This document shows, piece after piece, positions 1 to 6,920 of a stretch of 34,396 bases of DNA. The position numbers and the translations under genes are program-made. Source of the stretch: Clostridia bacterium (lineage in GTDB: Bacteria; Bacillota; Clostridia; Oscillospirales; CAG-272); contig CAAFLY010000135.1 of assembly GCA_900763885.1 (NCBI GenBank), forward strand, positions 1 to 34,396, read 5' to 3'. Under the pieces are notes generated by a model that worked only from the letters and a program-made list of their open reading frames with translations, did not search any database and was not told the DNA's origin. Numbering within the stretch: the first letter of the stretch is position 1; each line of letters opens with the position of its first letter.

Positions 1-14
1 AGGAGGAATGCCGC

Positions 15-260
15 ATGAAGAAGGTGTACCAGATGATGCGCGACTACCGCGAAAAGCGCGGGATCACGCAGACCCACGTCGCCAAGCAGGCAGGAATTAA
101 CCCGAAGCGCATCAGCCAGCTCGAAACAGGACTGGTCAGACTGACCGCCGACGAATTCCTGCACATTTGCCTTGACGGTTTCGGAGTGACCCCGCAAATT
201 TTTTTTGACGACCAACTCTCGGAAAACGAGAACATCACAGCAATCGACCCAACGGATTGA
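15..260 (+). CDS. XRE-family helix-turn-helix regulator
   Basis: 81-residue cytoplasmic DNA-binding protein of the Cro/C1 (XRE) type. The N-terminal 60 residues form the five-helix HTH: REKRGITQTHVAKQAGI is followed by PKRISQLETG, the usual recognition helix and turn. The C-terminus (GFGVTPQIFFDD) resembles the tails of many small phage repressor-like proteins. An AGGAGG at bases 1-6 sits at good spacing before ATG 15. It is the first gene in the window and is read with the early genes rather than divergently, so it may be a Cro-like or auxiliary regulator rather than the main lysogeny repressor; that role is inference. A run of eight T at 199-206 lies in the coding sequence. Confidence 0.85.
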   Translation: MKKVYQMMRDYREKRGITQTHVAKQAGINPKRISQLETGLVRLTADEFLHICLDGFGVTPQIFFDDQLSENENITAIDPTD

Positions 261-304
261 GAATCATTGTAATTAAATTATAGCGGAAAGGAGGGCAAAA
301 ATAT

Positions 305-802
305 ATGCCTAAACAAGCCACGAAAGCCGCCGACAACGCCTTCTACAAAGCACGTATCGCGGCTTCAAAGTGCAACGACCGACTGGCAAGCCGCGAGGGA
401 GCGTCCGAGGAACTCGGAATTGACCGCACTCGGCTGGCGAGAATCGAACTCGGAAGCCTTAACCCCTACCCAGAAGAAGTCCTGCTCATGGCGGATTATT
501 ACGACGCGCCGGAGCTTGCGAACCATTACTGCTCACAGATCTGTCCCCTCGGAAGGAAAACGGTACCGCCCGCCGAAGTGCGAAGCATTGACCGGCTGAC
601 GATCCGCATCATTTCCGCGCTCGGAGAAGCCGACGGCATAACCGAAGCAATCCTCGACATTGCCGAGGACGGAATCATCACCTCCGATGAAAACGAACGT
701 CTCCAGCAGGTGATTAAGGCATTAGAAAGAATCGAGGTGACCGCGCAGGAGATGAAGATATGGGCGCGGAAAAACCTCAAAGGAGGCTCAAAGCATGGAT
801 AA
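305..802 (+). CDS. XRE-like regulator with C-terminal extension
   Basis: 165-residue protein whose first 75 residues look like a divergent XRE HTH (ASREGASEELGIDRTRLARI, then LGSLNPYPEEVLLMADYYDAPEL, spaced in the text as two helices and a following turn). The remaining 90 residues are predicted helical and include a stretch (RSIDRLTIRIISALGEADGI) seen in phage regulators of Bacillota. The product is probably a cytoplasmic transcription regulator; its target is unknown. GGAAAGGAGG lies upstream of ATG 305. The stop overlaps the start of the next gene by 8 bp, so the two are translationally coupled. No enzymatic motif is visible. Confidence 0.75.
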   Translation: MPKQATKAADNAFYKARIAASKCNDRLASREGASEELGIDRTRLARIELGSLNPYPEEVLLMADYYDAPELANHYCSQICPLGRKTVPPAEVRSIDRLTIRIISALGEADGITEAILDIAEDGIITSDENERLQQVIKALERIEVTAQEMKIWARKNLKGGSKHG

Positions 803-989
803 GACAACGGAACCGGCGGAACAGCCGAAATTCCTCCGGGTGACAGAAGTCGCCTCCCTGCTTGAATGCAGCGAGAGCCACGCCTACAAGATCATCCAGA
901 AATTAAACAAAGAACTTGAAGCCAGAGGGGCAATCACCGTAGCAGGAAGGGTGTCGCGGAGATACCTCATGGAAAGGCTTTATTGTTAA
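795..989 (+). CDS. small HTH DNA-binding protein, excisionase-like
   Basis: 64-residue protein built almost entirely of one helix-turn-helix: FLRVTEVASLLECSESHAYK, then a helix IIQKLNKELEARG and the short wing VAGRVSRRYLMERL. This is the layout of HTH_17/MerR-like excisionase or small phage regulator proteins. It starts inside the end of the preceding regulator gene, with AAAGGAGG ahead of ATG 795. Since no integrase is seen in this window, a regulatory role is as likely as an excisionase role. The family assignment is by pattern only. Confidence 0.7.
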   Translation: MDKTTEPAEQPKFLRVTEVASLLECSESHAYKIIQKLNKELEARGAITVAGRVSRRYLMERLYC

Positions 990-1009
990 AAACGAAAGGA
1001 GCAAGCACA

Positions 1010-1630
1010 ATGCACAAGAAAATTACTTACATGGTCATGGGAGCCGCCGTGGGCATCATCCTCATCGGTTCGGTTTTCGCCATTGACAAAAGCGGAGCGG
1101 TCAACGCGACCGACGAACGCTCGTCCCAAACGCCGACGATGGCGGCAAGCGCGAGCGCAGCAGACAAGCCAGAGATCACAAACCTCCTCTACGTCACCGA
1201 CAAGAAGAACAAACCGGCAACGCCGATCGCAGAGATGCCGGAGGAGGAAGACATCGAAATGCTGGCAAAGCTCATCTGGGGCGAAGCCAGAGGAGTGGAA
1301 TCCATAACCGAGAAAGCGGCGGTCGCATGGTGCGTACTTAACCGCGTAGACGCGAAAGGATACCCGAACAGCATCAAGGCGGTAATCACCCAGCCCCACC
1401 AATTCGTGGGATACGATGAAGACTACCCCGTCACGAAAGAACACAGGCTGATCGCCGAAGATGTTCTTTGCAGATGGTACGCCGAAAAGGCTGGCGGAAA
1501 GGACGTCGGCAGAGTGCTGCCGAAGGAATACGTGTACTTCACCGGCGACGGCAGCAGAAACCACTTCACAAGCGAGTGGCGCAGCGAGGACACATGGAAC
1601 TGGAGCCTTGCATCGCCATACGAAAGCTGA
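1010..1630 (+). CDS. SleB-like cell wall hydrolase, membrane-anchored
   Basis: 206-residue protein with an N-terminal hydrophobic segment (about residues 6-24, MVMGAAVGIILIGSVFA after a Lys pair), a low-complexity Ser/Ala/Thr linker to about residue 78, and a C-terminal Hydrolase_2 (SleB/CwlJ) domain. Visible family marks are LIWGEARG (88-95, catalytic Glu about 92), AVAWCVLNRV (104-113) and QFVGY (131-135). The family cleaves peptidoglycan, usually as a lytic transglycosylase in spore cortex. I chose ATG 1010 over TTG 983 because AAAGGAG lies directly before 1010. The hydrophobic segment would export or anchor the enzyme outside the membrane. Its place among early regulators, far from the usual late lysis cassette, is odd. 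Confidence 0.85.
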   Translation: MHKKITYMVMGAAVGIILIGSVFAIDKSGAVNATDERSSQTPTMAASASAADKPEITNLLYVTDKKNKPATPIAEMPEEEDIEMLAKLIWGEARGVESITEKAAVAWCVLNRVDAKGYPNSIKAVITQPHQFVGYDEDYPVTKEHRLIAEDVLCRWYAEKAGGKDVGRVLPKEYVYFTGDGSRNHFTSEWRSEDTWNWSLASPYES

Positions 1631-1642
1631 AGGAGGGACAGC

Positions 1643-1924
1643 ATGAGATACGAAGACGAAGTCAGAGACGAAGCCTGCTCATACCTCGGCAGAGAAATCA
1701 CCGACGCGGAGTGGAACGAAGCCCTGCCGCCAGCGCAGAGAAAACTCGACTGGATAATCAGCCGAGAGGGTGACCTTGACGGAGAACGCCGGAAGCCCTA
1801 CTACCTCGGCAAACTGGTCGAGGAACACATCAGAGAAAACGCATTCAGCAAATGGTGCAACACGATGAACAAACTAAACCAGCAAAGGAGAATGGCAAAT
1901 GAAACTGTACCGGCTCACGCTTAA
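1643..1924 (+). CDS. hypothetical protein
   Basis: 93-residue, charged, probably helical cytoplasmic protein that I do not recognise. The central part (REITDAEWNEALPPAQRKLDW) and the following GEDxxGERRKPYYLGKLVEEHI-like segment, given here loosely, suggest a small folded domain without Cys or membrane segments. GAAGGAGGGACAGC precedes ATG 1643. The last 26 bp overlap the start of the SbcC-like ATPase gene, whose own RBS (AAAGGAGAA) lies inside this gene, so the two are coupled. Its position suggests a recombination accessory role, but nothing in the sequence proves it. Confidence 0.65.
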   Translation: MRYEDEVRDEACSYLGREITDAEWNEALPPAQRKLDWIISREGDLDGERRKPYYLGKLVEEHIRENAFSKWCNTMNKLNQQRRMANETVPAHA

Positions 1925-3878
1925 CAACTTCCAGGGCATAAAAAGCCTTTCCTTCGATTTTCCCGAAGGACGATCCGCCAGCATTTACGGCGACAACGCC
2001 ACCGGCAAAACCACCTGCTACAACGCGCTGACATGGCTGCTTTTTGACAAGGCAAGCACGGCGGCGAAGAACTTCACCCCAAAAACCAAAGGAGCCGACG
2101 GAGACCTCCACCACCTCGACCACAGCGCAGAGGCGGTATTCATTACCGACACCGGCAGACAGATCACCCTCAAGAAGACCTACCACGAATCCTATAAGAA
2201 GAAGCGCGGATCCGCGATGGAGGAATTCGACGGACACACGGTCGAATACGAAGTCGACGGAGTGCCAGTAAAGGAAAAGGAATTCACGGCAACGGTTATC
2301 GGCTTCTGCGGAGGCGACACCGAAAAGCCGAAGATGCTCACAATGCCCGACTACTTCCCCGAACAGCTCTCATGGGACACGCGCCGGAAAATCCTTCTGG
2401 AGATTTGCGGCGACATCAGCGACGACGAGATCATCGCGGCAAACGACGACCTCAAAGAACTGAAAGACTTCCTGCGAATGAACGGCACAGCAGAGCAATA
2501 CTACACGACCGACGAATACAAGAAGGTCGCAGCCGCCCGCAGAGGCGAGATCAACAAGCAACTGACCGAAATCCCCGCAAGAATTGACGAGGCGGAAAAG
2601 GCGATCCCCGACACCACGGGACTGAACGCCGAGGAAATCGAGCAGAACATCGCCAGTCTTCAGAGAAAACGTGACAGCCTCGCCGCCGAAAAAGCCGAAG
2701 CGGCCGCAGGTGGAACGGCGGTAGCTACGCTCCGCACCCAGATAGCGGACATTCGCACGAAACTGGCGGAGGGCAAGGCGGCGCACACCAAAGCCCAGAA
2801 CGACCAGAACGCCGACATCGACGCGGACATCCTCCTCGCAAAACGGGAAGCGAGCGAAGCCAGACGCGCCGCAGAGGATATCAGAACCGACATCGACCGC
2901 GCCGAAGCCAAGAAGGAGAGACTGGAGGCAACCAGAGAGCAACTCCTCGCGGACTACCACACCGTCAGCGCAACCCACTGGGACGAAGGACAGGAAATCT
3001 GCCCGACCTGCCACCAGCAACTCCCTGCGGAACAGATCGAGAAAATGCGCGAAGACTTCAACCTCCGCAAGAGCCAGAAGCTCGAAGAAATCAACAAGCG
3101 CGGCAAAACAGAAGCCAGCAAGACCGCAATCGCGGAACTTGAAACCCACATCGGAGACCTTCGGAAAAAAGCAGCGGAGGCGGACGAGGTGAGAAAGACC
3201 GCCGAAGCCAAAGTGGAAGCCCTCGCCGGAAGGCGCATCGAGCCGACAGCATACGAGACGACCGAGGAATACGCCACACTGACCGCCCAGATCGCCGACC
3301 TTGAGGCGAAAATCGAAGACGAAGGTAAATGCACCAGCGAAGCGGTCGCCGCCGTAGAAGCCAAAATCAAAGCCGTAGACGGCGCGATCAGAGATGAACG
3401 CGATAAGCAGATGCAACTGACAATGGCAGAAAACCAGCACCGCAGAATTGCCGAGCTTGAGAAGCAGGAAAAACGGCTCGGCGGAGAATTCGAGGAACTC
3501 GAAAAAGGGCTTTACCTTTGCGACCTCTTCACGAAAAAGAAGGTGTCAGCCCTCACCGAAAGAATCAACGGAAAATTCAAGCGCGTCCGCTTCCGCCTCT
3601 TTATCGAGCAGCTCAACGGCGGGCTGAAGGAAGACTGCGAAGTCATGATCCCGCGCGACGACGGGACGCTGGTACCTTACACCTTCGCAAACAACGCCGC
3701 ACGGATTAACGCAGGGCTGGAGATCATCAACACCCTCGCGGAGCATTGGAACATCAGAATGCCGGTGTTCATCGACAACGCCGAAAGCGTGACGCACCTC
3801 GAAAACTCCGACACGCAGATCATCCGGCTGGTAGTCAGCGAAGCAGACAAGAAGCTGAGGCTGGAGGTGGACGAATGA
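1899..3878 (+). CDS. Rad50/SbcC-like AAA ATPase
   Basis: 659-residue SMC-like ATPase. An N-terminal ABC half carries Walker A GDNATGKTT (31-39). Long Ala/Glu/Lys-rich coiled coils run from about 210 to 345 and 385 to 530, interrupted by ICPTC with C368 and C371, the CxxC of a Rad50-type zinc hook. The C-terminal half carries NNAARINAGLEIIN and the Walker B-like PVFIDNAE. The family binds DNA ends and works with a nuclease (SbcD/Mre11 in cells). No SbcD is seen here; RecT and an MBL-fold hydrolase follow three genes later, so this ATPase probably belongs to the phage end-processing and strand-annealing module. It overlaps the preceding gene and the following gene (ATGA). Confidence 0.88.
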   Translation: MKLYRLTLNNFQGIKSLSFDFPEGRSASIYGDNATGKTTCYNALTWLLFDKASTAAKNFTPKTKGADGDLHHLDHSAEAVFITDTGRQITLKKTYHESYKKKRGSAMEEFDGHTVEYEVDGVPVKEKEFTATVIGFCGGDTEKPKMLTMPDYFPEQLSWDTRRKILLEICGDISDDEIIAANDDLKELKDFLRMNGTAEQYYTTDEYKKVAAARRGEINKQLTEIPARIDEAEKAIPDTTGLNAEEIEQNIASLQRKRDSLAAEKAEAAAGGTAVATLRTQIADIRTKLAEGKAAHTKAQNDQNADIDADILLAKREASEARRAAEDIRTDIDRAEAKKERLEATREQLLADYHTVSATHWDEGQEICPTCHQQLPAEQIEKMREDFNLRKSQKLEEINKRGKTEASKTAIAELETHIGDLRKKAAEADEVRKTAEAKVEALAGRRIEPTAYETTEEYATLTAQIADLEAKIEDEGKCTSEAVAAVEAKIKAVDGAIRDERDKQMQLTMAENQHRRIAELEKQEKRLGGEFEELEKGLYLCDLFTKKKVSALTERINGKFKRVRFRLFIEQLNGGLKEDCEVMIPRDDGTLVPYTFANNAARINAGLEIINTLAEHWNIRMPVFIDNAESVTHLENSDTQIIRLVVSEADKKLRLEVDE

Positions 3879-4057
3879 AAATCGGAACCAAAGTAATTAT
3901 GAAAAACTGCGCGGAAGCCGAAAAGTACGCAGGAAGGATATGGACGACACGGTCAGAGTCGTGGGACTGCTGCGGAACAGAAGTCGTCCTCCTCGAAGGA
4001 AAAGCCGGTGGCTTTGCAACGGACTGCCTCGAAATTGTAGAGGAGGTGACGGGATGA
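3875..4057 (+). CDS. small hypothetical protein
   Basis: 60-residue protein starting at ATG 3875 in a 4-bp ATGA overlap with the ATPase gene and ending in the same kind of overlap with the next gene. It begins MKIGTKVIMKNC and has SESWDCCGTEVVLLEG in the middle, a short beta-rich pattern with a Cys pair; three Cys before residue 50 could bind a metal. A longer upstream reading frame is open from 3746 but lies within the ATPase gene and lacks support. The function is unknown; tight coupling to the ATPase and RecT genes suggests a minor recombination partner. Confidence 0.6.
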   Translation: MKIGTKVIMKNCAEAEKYAGRIWTTRSESWDCCGTEVVLLEGKAGGFATDCLEIVEEVTG

Positions 4058-4299
4058 ACAATCAGAATCAGACCCTCTCGCTTGCGGGGGGGGTAGCCTT
4101 GAAAGACAATGAAGTATTCACCATAAAAGCCCGCAGGTGCAAACGCTGCGGCGGACTGCTGACAAGCAAGCAGGCAGTCGAAGATGGGTACGGTCACGTT
4201 TGCAAAATGAAAGCCGAAGCGGAGATCAGAGCCGCGCAGCCGGACCCGAATCAAATATCGCTTTTTGATGCCCTTGAGGCAGAAGAAGATAATAATTAA
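4054..4299 (+). CDS. DUF6011-like zinc-knuckle protein with clamp-binding motif
   Basis: 81-residue protein from ATG 4054 (ATGA overlap with the previous gene). A zinc-knuckle-like motif, CKRCGGLL (C29, C32) with GYGHVC (C50), matches the DUF6011 pattern common in phages. The C-terminus ends in QISLF (67-71), which fits the bacterial beta sliding-clamp-binding consensus QL(S/D)LF, followed by an acidic tail. A plausible role is recruitment to, or modulation of, the host DnaN clamp at recombining or replicating DNA; this is inference. A run of eight G at 4086-4093 lies in the coding sequence; a one-base change there brings stop codons soon after. Confidence 0.7.
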   Translation: MNNQNQTLSLAGGVALKDNEVFTIKARRCKRCGGLLTSKQAVEDGYGHVCKMKAEAEIRAAQPDPNQISLFDALEAEEDNN

Positions 4300-4317
4300 A
4301 TACTGGAGGATTTAACA

Positions 4318-5385
4318 ATGGCAACGAAAGAACTCACAACCACCAATCAGACCGCGCTCGACGCGCAGAAGACCGAGCAGCTCGCCACCAGCGAGAAATT
4401 CACGAACAAGGTTCTGAAGGAATTCGGCGGGAACGTCGCCGGAGCCTTGCAGGTAACCGACTACCAGAGGACGCTCATCCAGGGATACTTCATCGTGATC
4501 GACCGCGCCCTCAAGACGGCGGAGGAAGAACGCCTTCGTAAGAACGCCAACAACCGCGACCACAAATACGACAACAATTTGGCAGTCAACTGGAACACCG
4601 TAAACCTTAACGATCTCGCCCTCGACCTTGTGCATTACGCGCGAATGGGGCTGGACATGACGCAGGACAATATGCTCTTCCCGATCCCCTACAAGAACAA
4701 CAAGCGCGACATTTACGACATCACCCTCATGGAAGGATACAACGGAATTCGCTACATCGCAGAGAAATATGCGGTTGAGGTTCCGACGGCGGTCACCATC
4801 GAAGTGGTGTACAGCACCGATACCTTCAAGCCCATCAAGAAGGGCAAGGACAACAGAGTGGAAAGCTACGAATTCGAGATCAACAACGCCTTCTCCAGAG
4901 GAGACATCGTCGGCGGCTTTGCCTACCTCGAATTTGCCGACCCCACCAAGAACGAACTCATCATCATGTCGATGCACGACATTGAAAAGAGAAAGCCTGC
5001 ATACGCCAGCGCGAACTTCTGGGGCGGCAAGGGCAAGGAATGGAAAGACGGCAAACAGGTCGAGGTTGAACTTGAAGGCTGGAAAGATGAGATGGTACGC
5101 AAGACCATCATCCGCGAAGCCTTCAGCGCAAAGCACCTGCCGAGAGACCCGAAGAAGGTGGACGACAACTACCAGTACATGAAACTCCGCGAGACCAGAT
5201 ACGCCGAGATCGAAGCGCAGGCGGAAATCGCCGCCAATGCAAACGCGACGATGATCGACACGACACCTGCCCCGGCGGCACTTCCCGAAACTGCAGCACC
5301 CGCCCCGACGGTAGACACGGACACCGGCGAGGTTATCAACGCCGGATCGGCAGCACCGGCACCTGCAGACGGACCCGAATTTTAA
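4318..5385 (+). CDS. recT: RecT-family single-strand annealing recombinase
   Basis: 355-residue RecT-type recombinase. The core runs from about residue 30 to 300: LARMGLDM-type segment (VHYARMGLDMTQDN), FPIPYKNN, LMEGYNGIRYIAEK, then WKDEMVRKTIIREAFSAKHLP near the end of the core. The last 60 residues are Pro/Ala-rich and low complexity, as in other phage RecT proteins. RecT binds resected ssDNA and anneals it to homologous DNA, in cooperation with a 5'-3' exonuclease and SSB. GGAGG precedes ATG 4318. The stop overlaps the next ATG by one base (TAATG), coupling it to the MBL-fold gene, which may be its nuclease partner. Confidence 0.92.
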   Translation: MATKELTTTNQTALDAQKTEQLATSEKFTNKVLKEFGGNVAGALQVTDYQRTLIQGYFIVIDRALKTAEEERLRKNANNRDHKYDNNLAVNWNTVNLNDLALDLVHYARMGLDMTQDNMLFPIPYKNNKRDIYDITLMEGYNGIRYIAEKYAVEVPTAVTIEVVYSTDTFKPIKKGKDNRVESYEFEINNAFSRGDIVGGFAYLEFADPTKNELIIMSMHDIEKRKPAYASANFWGGKGKEWKDGKQVEVELEGWKDEMVRKTIIREAFSAKHLPRDPKKVDDNYQYMKLRETRYAEIEAQAEIAANANATMIDTTPAPAALPETAAPAPTVDTDTGEVINAGSAAPAPADGPEF

Positions 5386-6086
5386 TGAACATCACGGTGA
5401 TCGCATCCGGCAGCAGCGGCAACGCCTATCGCATAAGCGACGGCGATACAGCCCTCCTGCTTGATGCGGGAATACCGCTCCAGCGCATCAAGCAGGCGTT
5501 AAACTTCCGAGTGCGTGACATTGCAGGCTGCCTCATTACACACGCACACGGAGACCACGCCAAAGCCGCAGGAGACCTCGCAAAAGCAGGGGTAGACGTT
5601 TACACCAGTCAAGGGACAATCGACGCTTGCAGGCTCACAGGACACCGCATAAAGCCGGTGAAAGCATTGCAGGAAGTGATGATTGGAACCTTTGCGGTTT
5701 TGCCTTTCGACGTCCAGCACGACGCACCAGAACCGCTCGGCTTCCTTCTGACATCCCGCAGGACTGGAGAGAAGCTCCTATACTTCACGGATACCTACTA
5801 CCTCAAATACCGCTTCACAGGGCTGACGCACATCATGGGAGAGTGCAACTACTCAATGGACATTGTCGAACAGAGCGTCCGAAACGGATACATACCGCCG
5901 GAGCTTGTGCCGCGACTGATTAAAAGCCACATGAGCCTCGAACACTTTCTCGACCTTCTGAAGGCGAACGACCTGCACGAAGTGAAACAGATATACCTCC
6001 TCCACCTCTCGAACAACAACAGCGACGCTGAACGGTTCCGCGAGGCGGTGCAGAAACTGACCGGCACGGAGGTGTACGTATGCTAA
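5385..6086 (+). CDS. MBL-fold metallo-hydrolase, putative exonuclease partner of RecT
   Basis: 233-residue metallo-beta-lactamase-fold protein of the YycJ/WalJ-like kind. It begins MNITVIASGSSGNAY, has LLLDAG, and the metal motif THAHGDH with H53, H55, D57 and H58; later metal ligands are likely H113 region (FDVQHDAPEP), D136 (YFTDT) and H222-like LLHLSNNNSD. It is close to the family's normal length. MBL proteins with this pattern often stand next to recT in Bacillota phages, where an exonuclease is expected and no Exo/RecE is present; nuclease activity is inferred, not shown. There is a one-base TAATG overlap with recT and no separate RBS. Confidence 0.85.
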   Translation: MNITVIASGSSGNAYRISDGDTALLLDAGIPLQRIKQALNFRVRDIAGCLITHAHGDHAKAAGDLAKAGVDVYTSQGTIDACRLTGHRIKPVKALQEVMIGTFAVLPFDVQHDAPEPLGFLLTSRRTGEKLLYFTDTYYLKYRFTGLTHIMGECNYSMDIVEQSVRNGYIPPELVPRLIKSHMSLEHFLDLLKANDLHEVKQIYLLHLSNNNSDAERFREAVQKLTGTEVYVC

Positions 6087-6104
6087 CGAAAGGAGGAATC
6101 AAGG

Positions 6105-6920
6105 GTGGCGAGAACACGCAATATCAAGCCCGCGTTCTTCGACAATGACATTCTCGGAAGCCTCGACCCGCTGGTCAGATTGCTCTTCATCGGATTATGG
6201 TGCATTGCCGACCGTGACGGCAGGCTCGAAGACAGACCGCGACGCATTAAAAAAACCTTGCTCGGATACGACGACGCAACCGCCGAGGAGACAAACGGAA
6301 TGCTCGAACAGCTCGCAGAAACGGGATTTATAATCCGCTACGAGACCGGCGGAGAGCAGTACATCCAGATCGTCAACTTCTCGAAGCACCAAAACCCTAA
6401 CATGAAAGAGAAGGCAAGCGAAATACCACCCCCGCCCGGTTTCGAGATGGGGACATACAAAGAACACAGTACAAGCACAGTGCAAGCACAGTGCAAAGGT
6501 GAAGAAGAAACCGCACCACCACCGACCGAGACAGAAGGCGGCACCGAAGAAGGCGAAGTCCAGAAAACTCTCATCGAGGTAAGGTTTGCGGCATTCTGGG
6601 ACGCATACCCGAACAAAAAAGCCAAGACTAACGCCCTCAAGGCATGGAATAAGATCAAGCCGAACGGCGACCTCTTCGACAAGATCATGCGGGCGGTAGA
6701 TATCCAGAAGCGCAGCGAAGACTGGCAAAGGGAAAACGGAAGGTTCATACCGTACCCTGCGACATGGCTGAACGGCGGCTACTGGGACAACGAGGTCAAG
6801 GAGGTGAACACGAATGGAGAAGCTCAACACCAACAGCCTGCTGGCGGCAGCAATGGCGGCTCCGCTTTCACGGGTGGAGAAAGCCGAAATGGAACCCCCG
6901 CAGGATTTAAGTCAGAGTGA
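6105..6920 (+). CDS. phage replisome organiser / replication initiator
   Basis: 271-residue replication protein. The N-terminal 110 residues form a winged-helix-like domain starting RTRNIKPAFFDNDILG and LLFIGLWCIADRDGR, as in phage replisome organisers. A low-complexity Glu/Pro/Thr linker follows, then a C-terminal helical domain with FWDAYPNKKAKTNALKAW and RFIPYPATWLNGGYW, found in loader-interacting replication proteins. Start is GTG 6105, set by AAAGGAGG at 6089-6096. The linker coding sequence contains three 11-bp iterons (6465-6497), as lambda O carries its origin. The 3' end overlaps the DnaC-like gene by 107 bp in another frame. Confidence 0.82.
   Translation: MARTRNIKPAFFDNDILGSLDPLVRLLFIGLWCIADRDGRLEDRPRRIKKTLLGYDDATAEETNGMLEQLAETGFIIRYETGGEQYIQIVNFSKHQNPNMKEKASEIPPPPGFEMGTYKEHSTSTVQAQCKGEEETAPPPTETEGGTEEGEVQKTLIEVRFAAFWDAYPNKKAKTNALKAWNKIKPNGDLFDKIMRAVDIQKRSEDWQRENGRFIPYPATWLNGGYWDNEVKEVNTNGEAQHQQPAGGSNGGSAFTGGESRNGTPAGFKSE
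6465..6497 (+). repeat. 11-bp direct repeat array A (three units) inside replication gene
   Basis: Three abutting 11-bp units: CACAGTACAAG at 6465, CACAGTGCAAG at 6476, CACAGTGCAAA at 6487. Each unit junction holds a small dyad (GCAC-A-GTGC). Eleven is not a multiple of three, so the repeat is not a peptide repeat; the DNA sequence itself is kept. The location in the linker of the replication initiator is where several phages carry their origin. Confidence 0.8.

Noticed and set aside
199..206. T8 run in the first regulator gene as a slippage switch
   Set aside because: It lies near the 3' end, where Phe-Phe codons are expected, and eight T alone is weak evidence.
261..304. Promoter between the first two regulator genes
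   Set aside because: The AT-rich stretch lacks a properly spaced -35/-10 pair; the gap may only hold the RBS.
999..1017. GCAAGCAC and GCACAAG near the hydrolase start as a further iteron array
   Set aside because: The spacing is not 11 bp, and the bases are explained by the RBS and the first codons of the gene.
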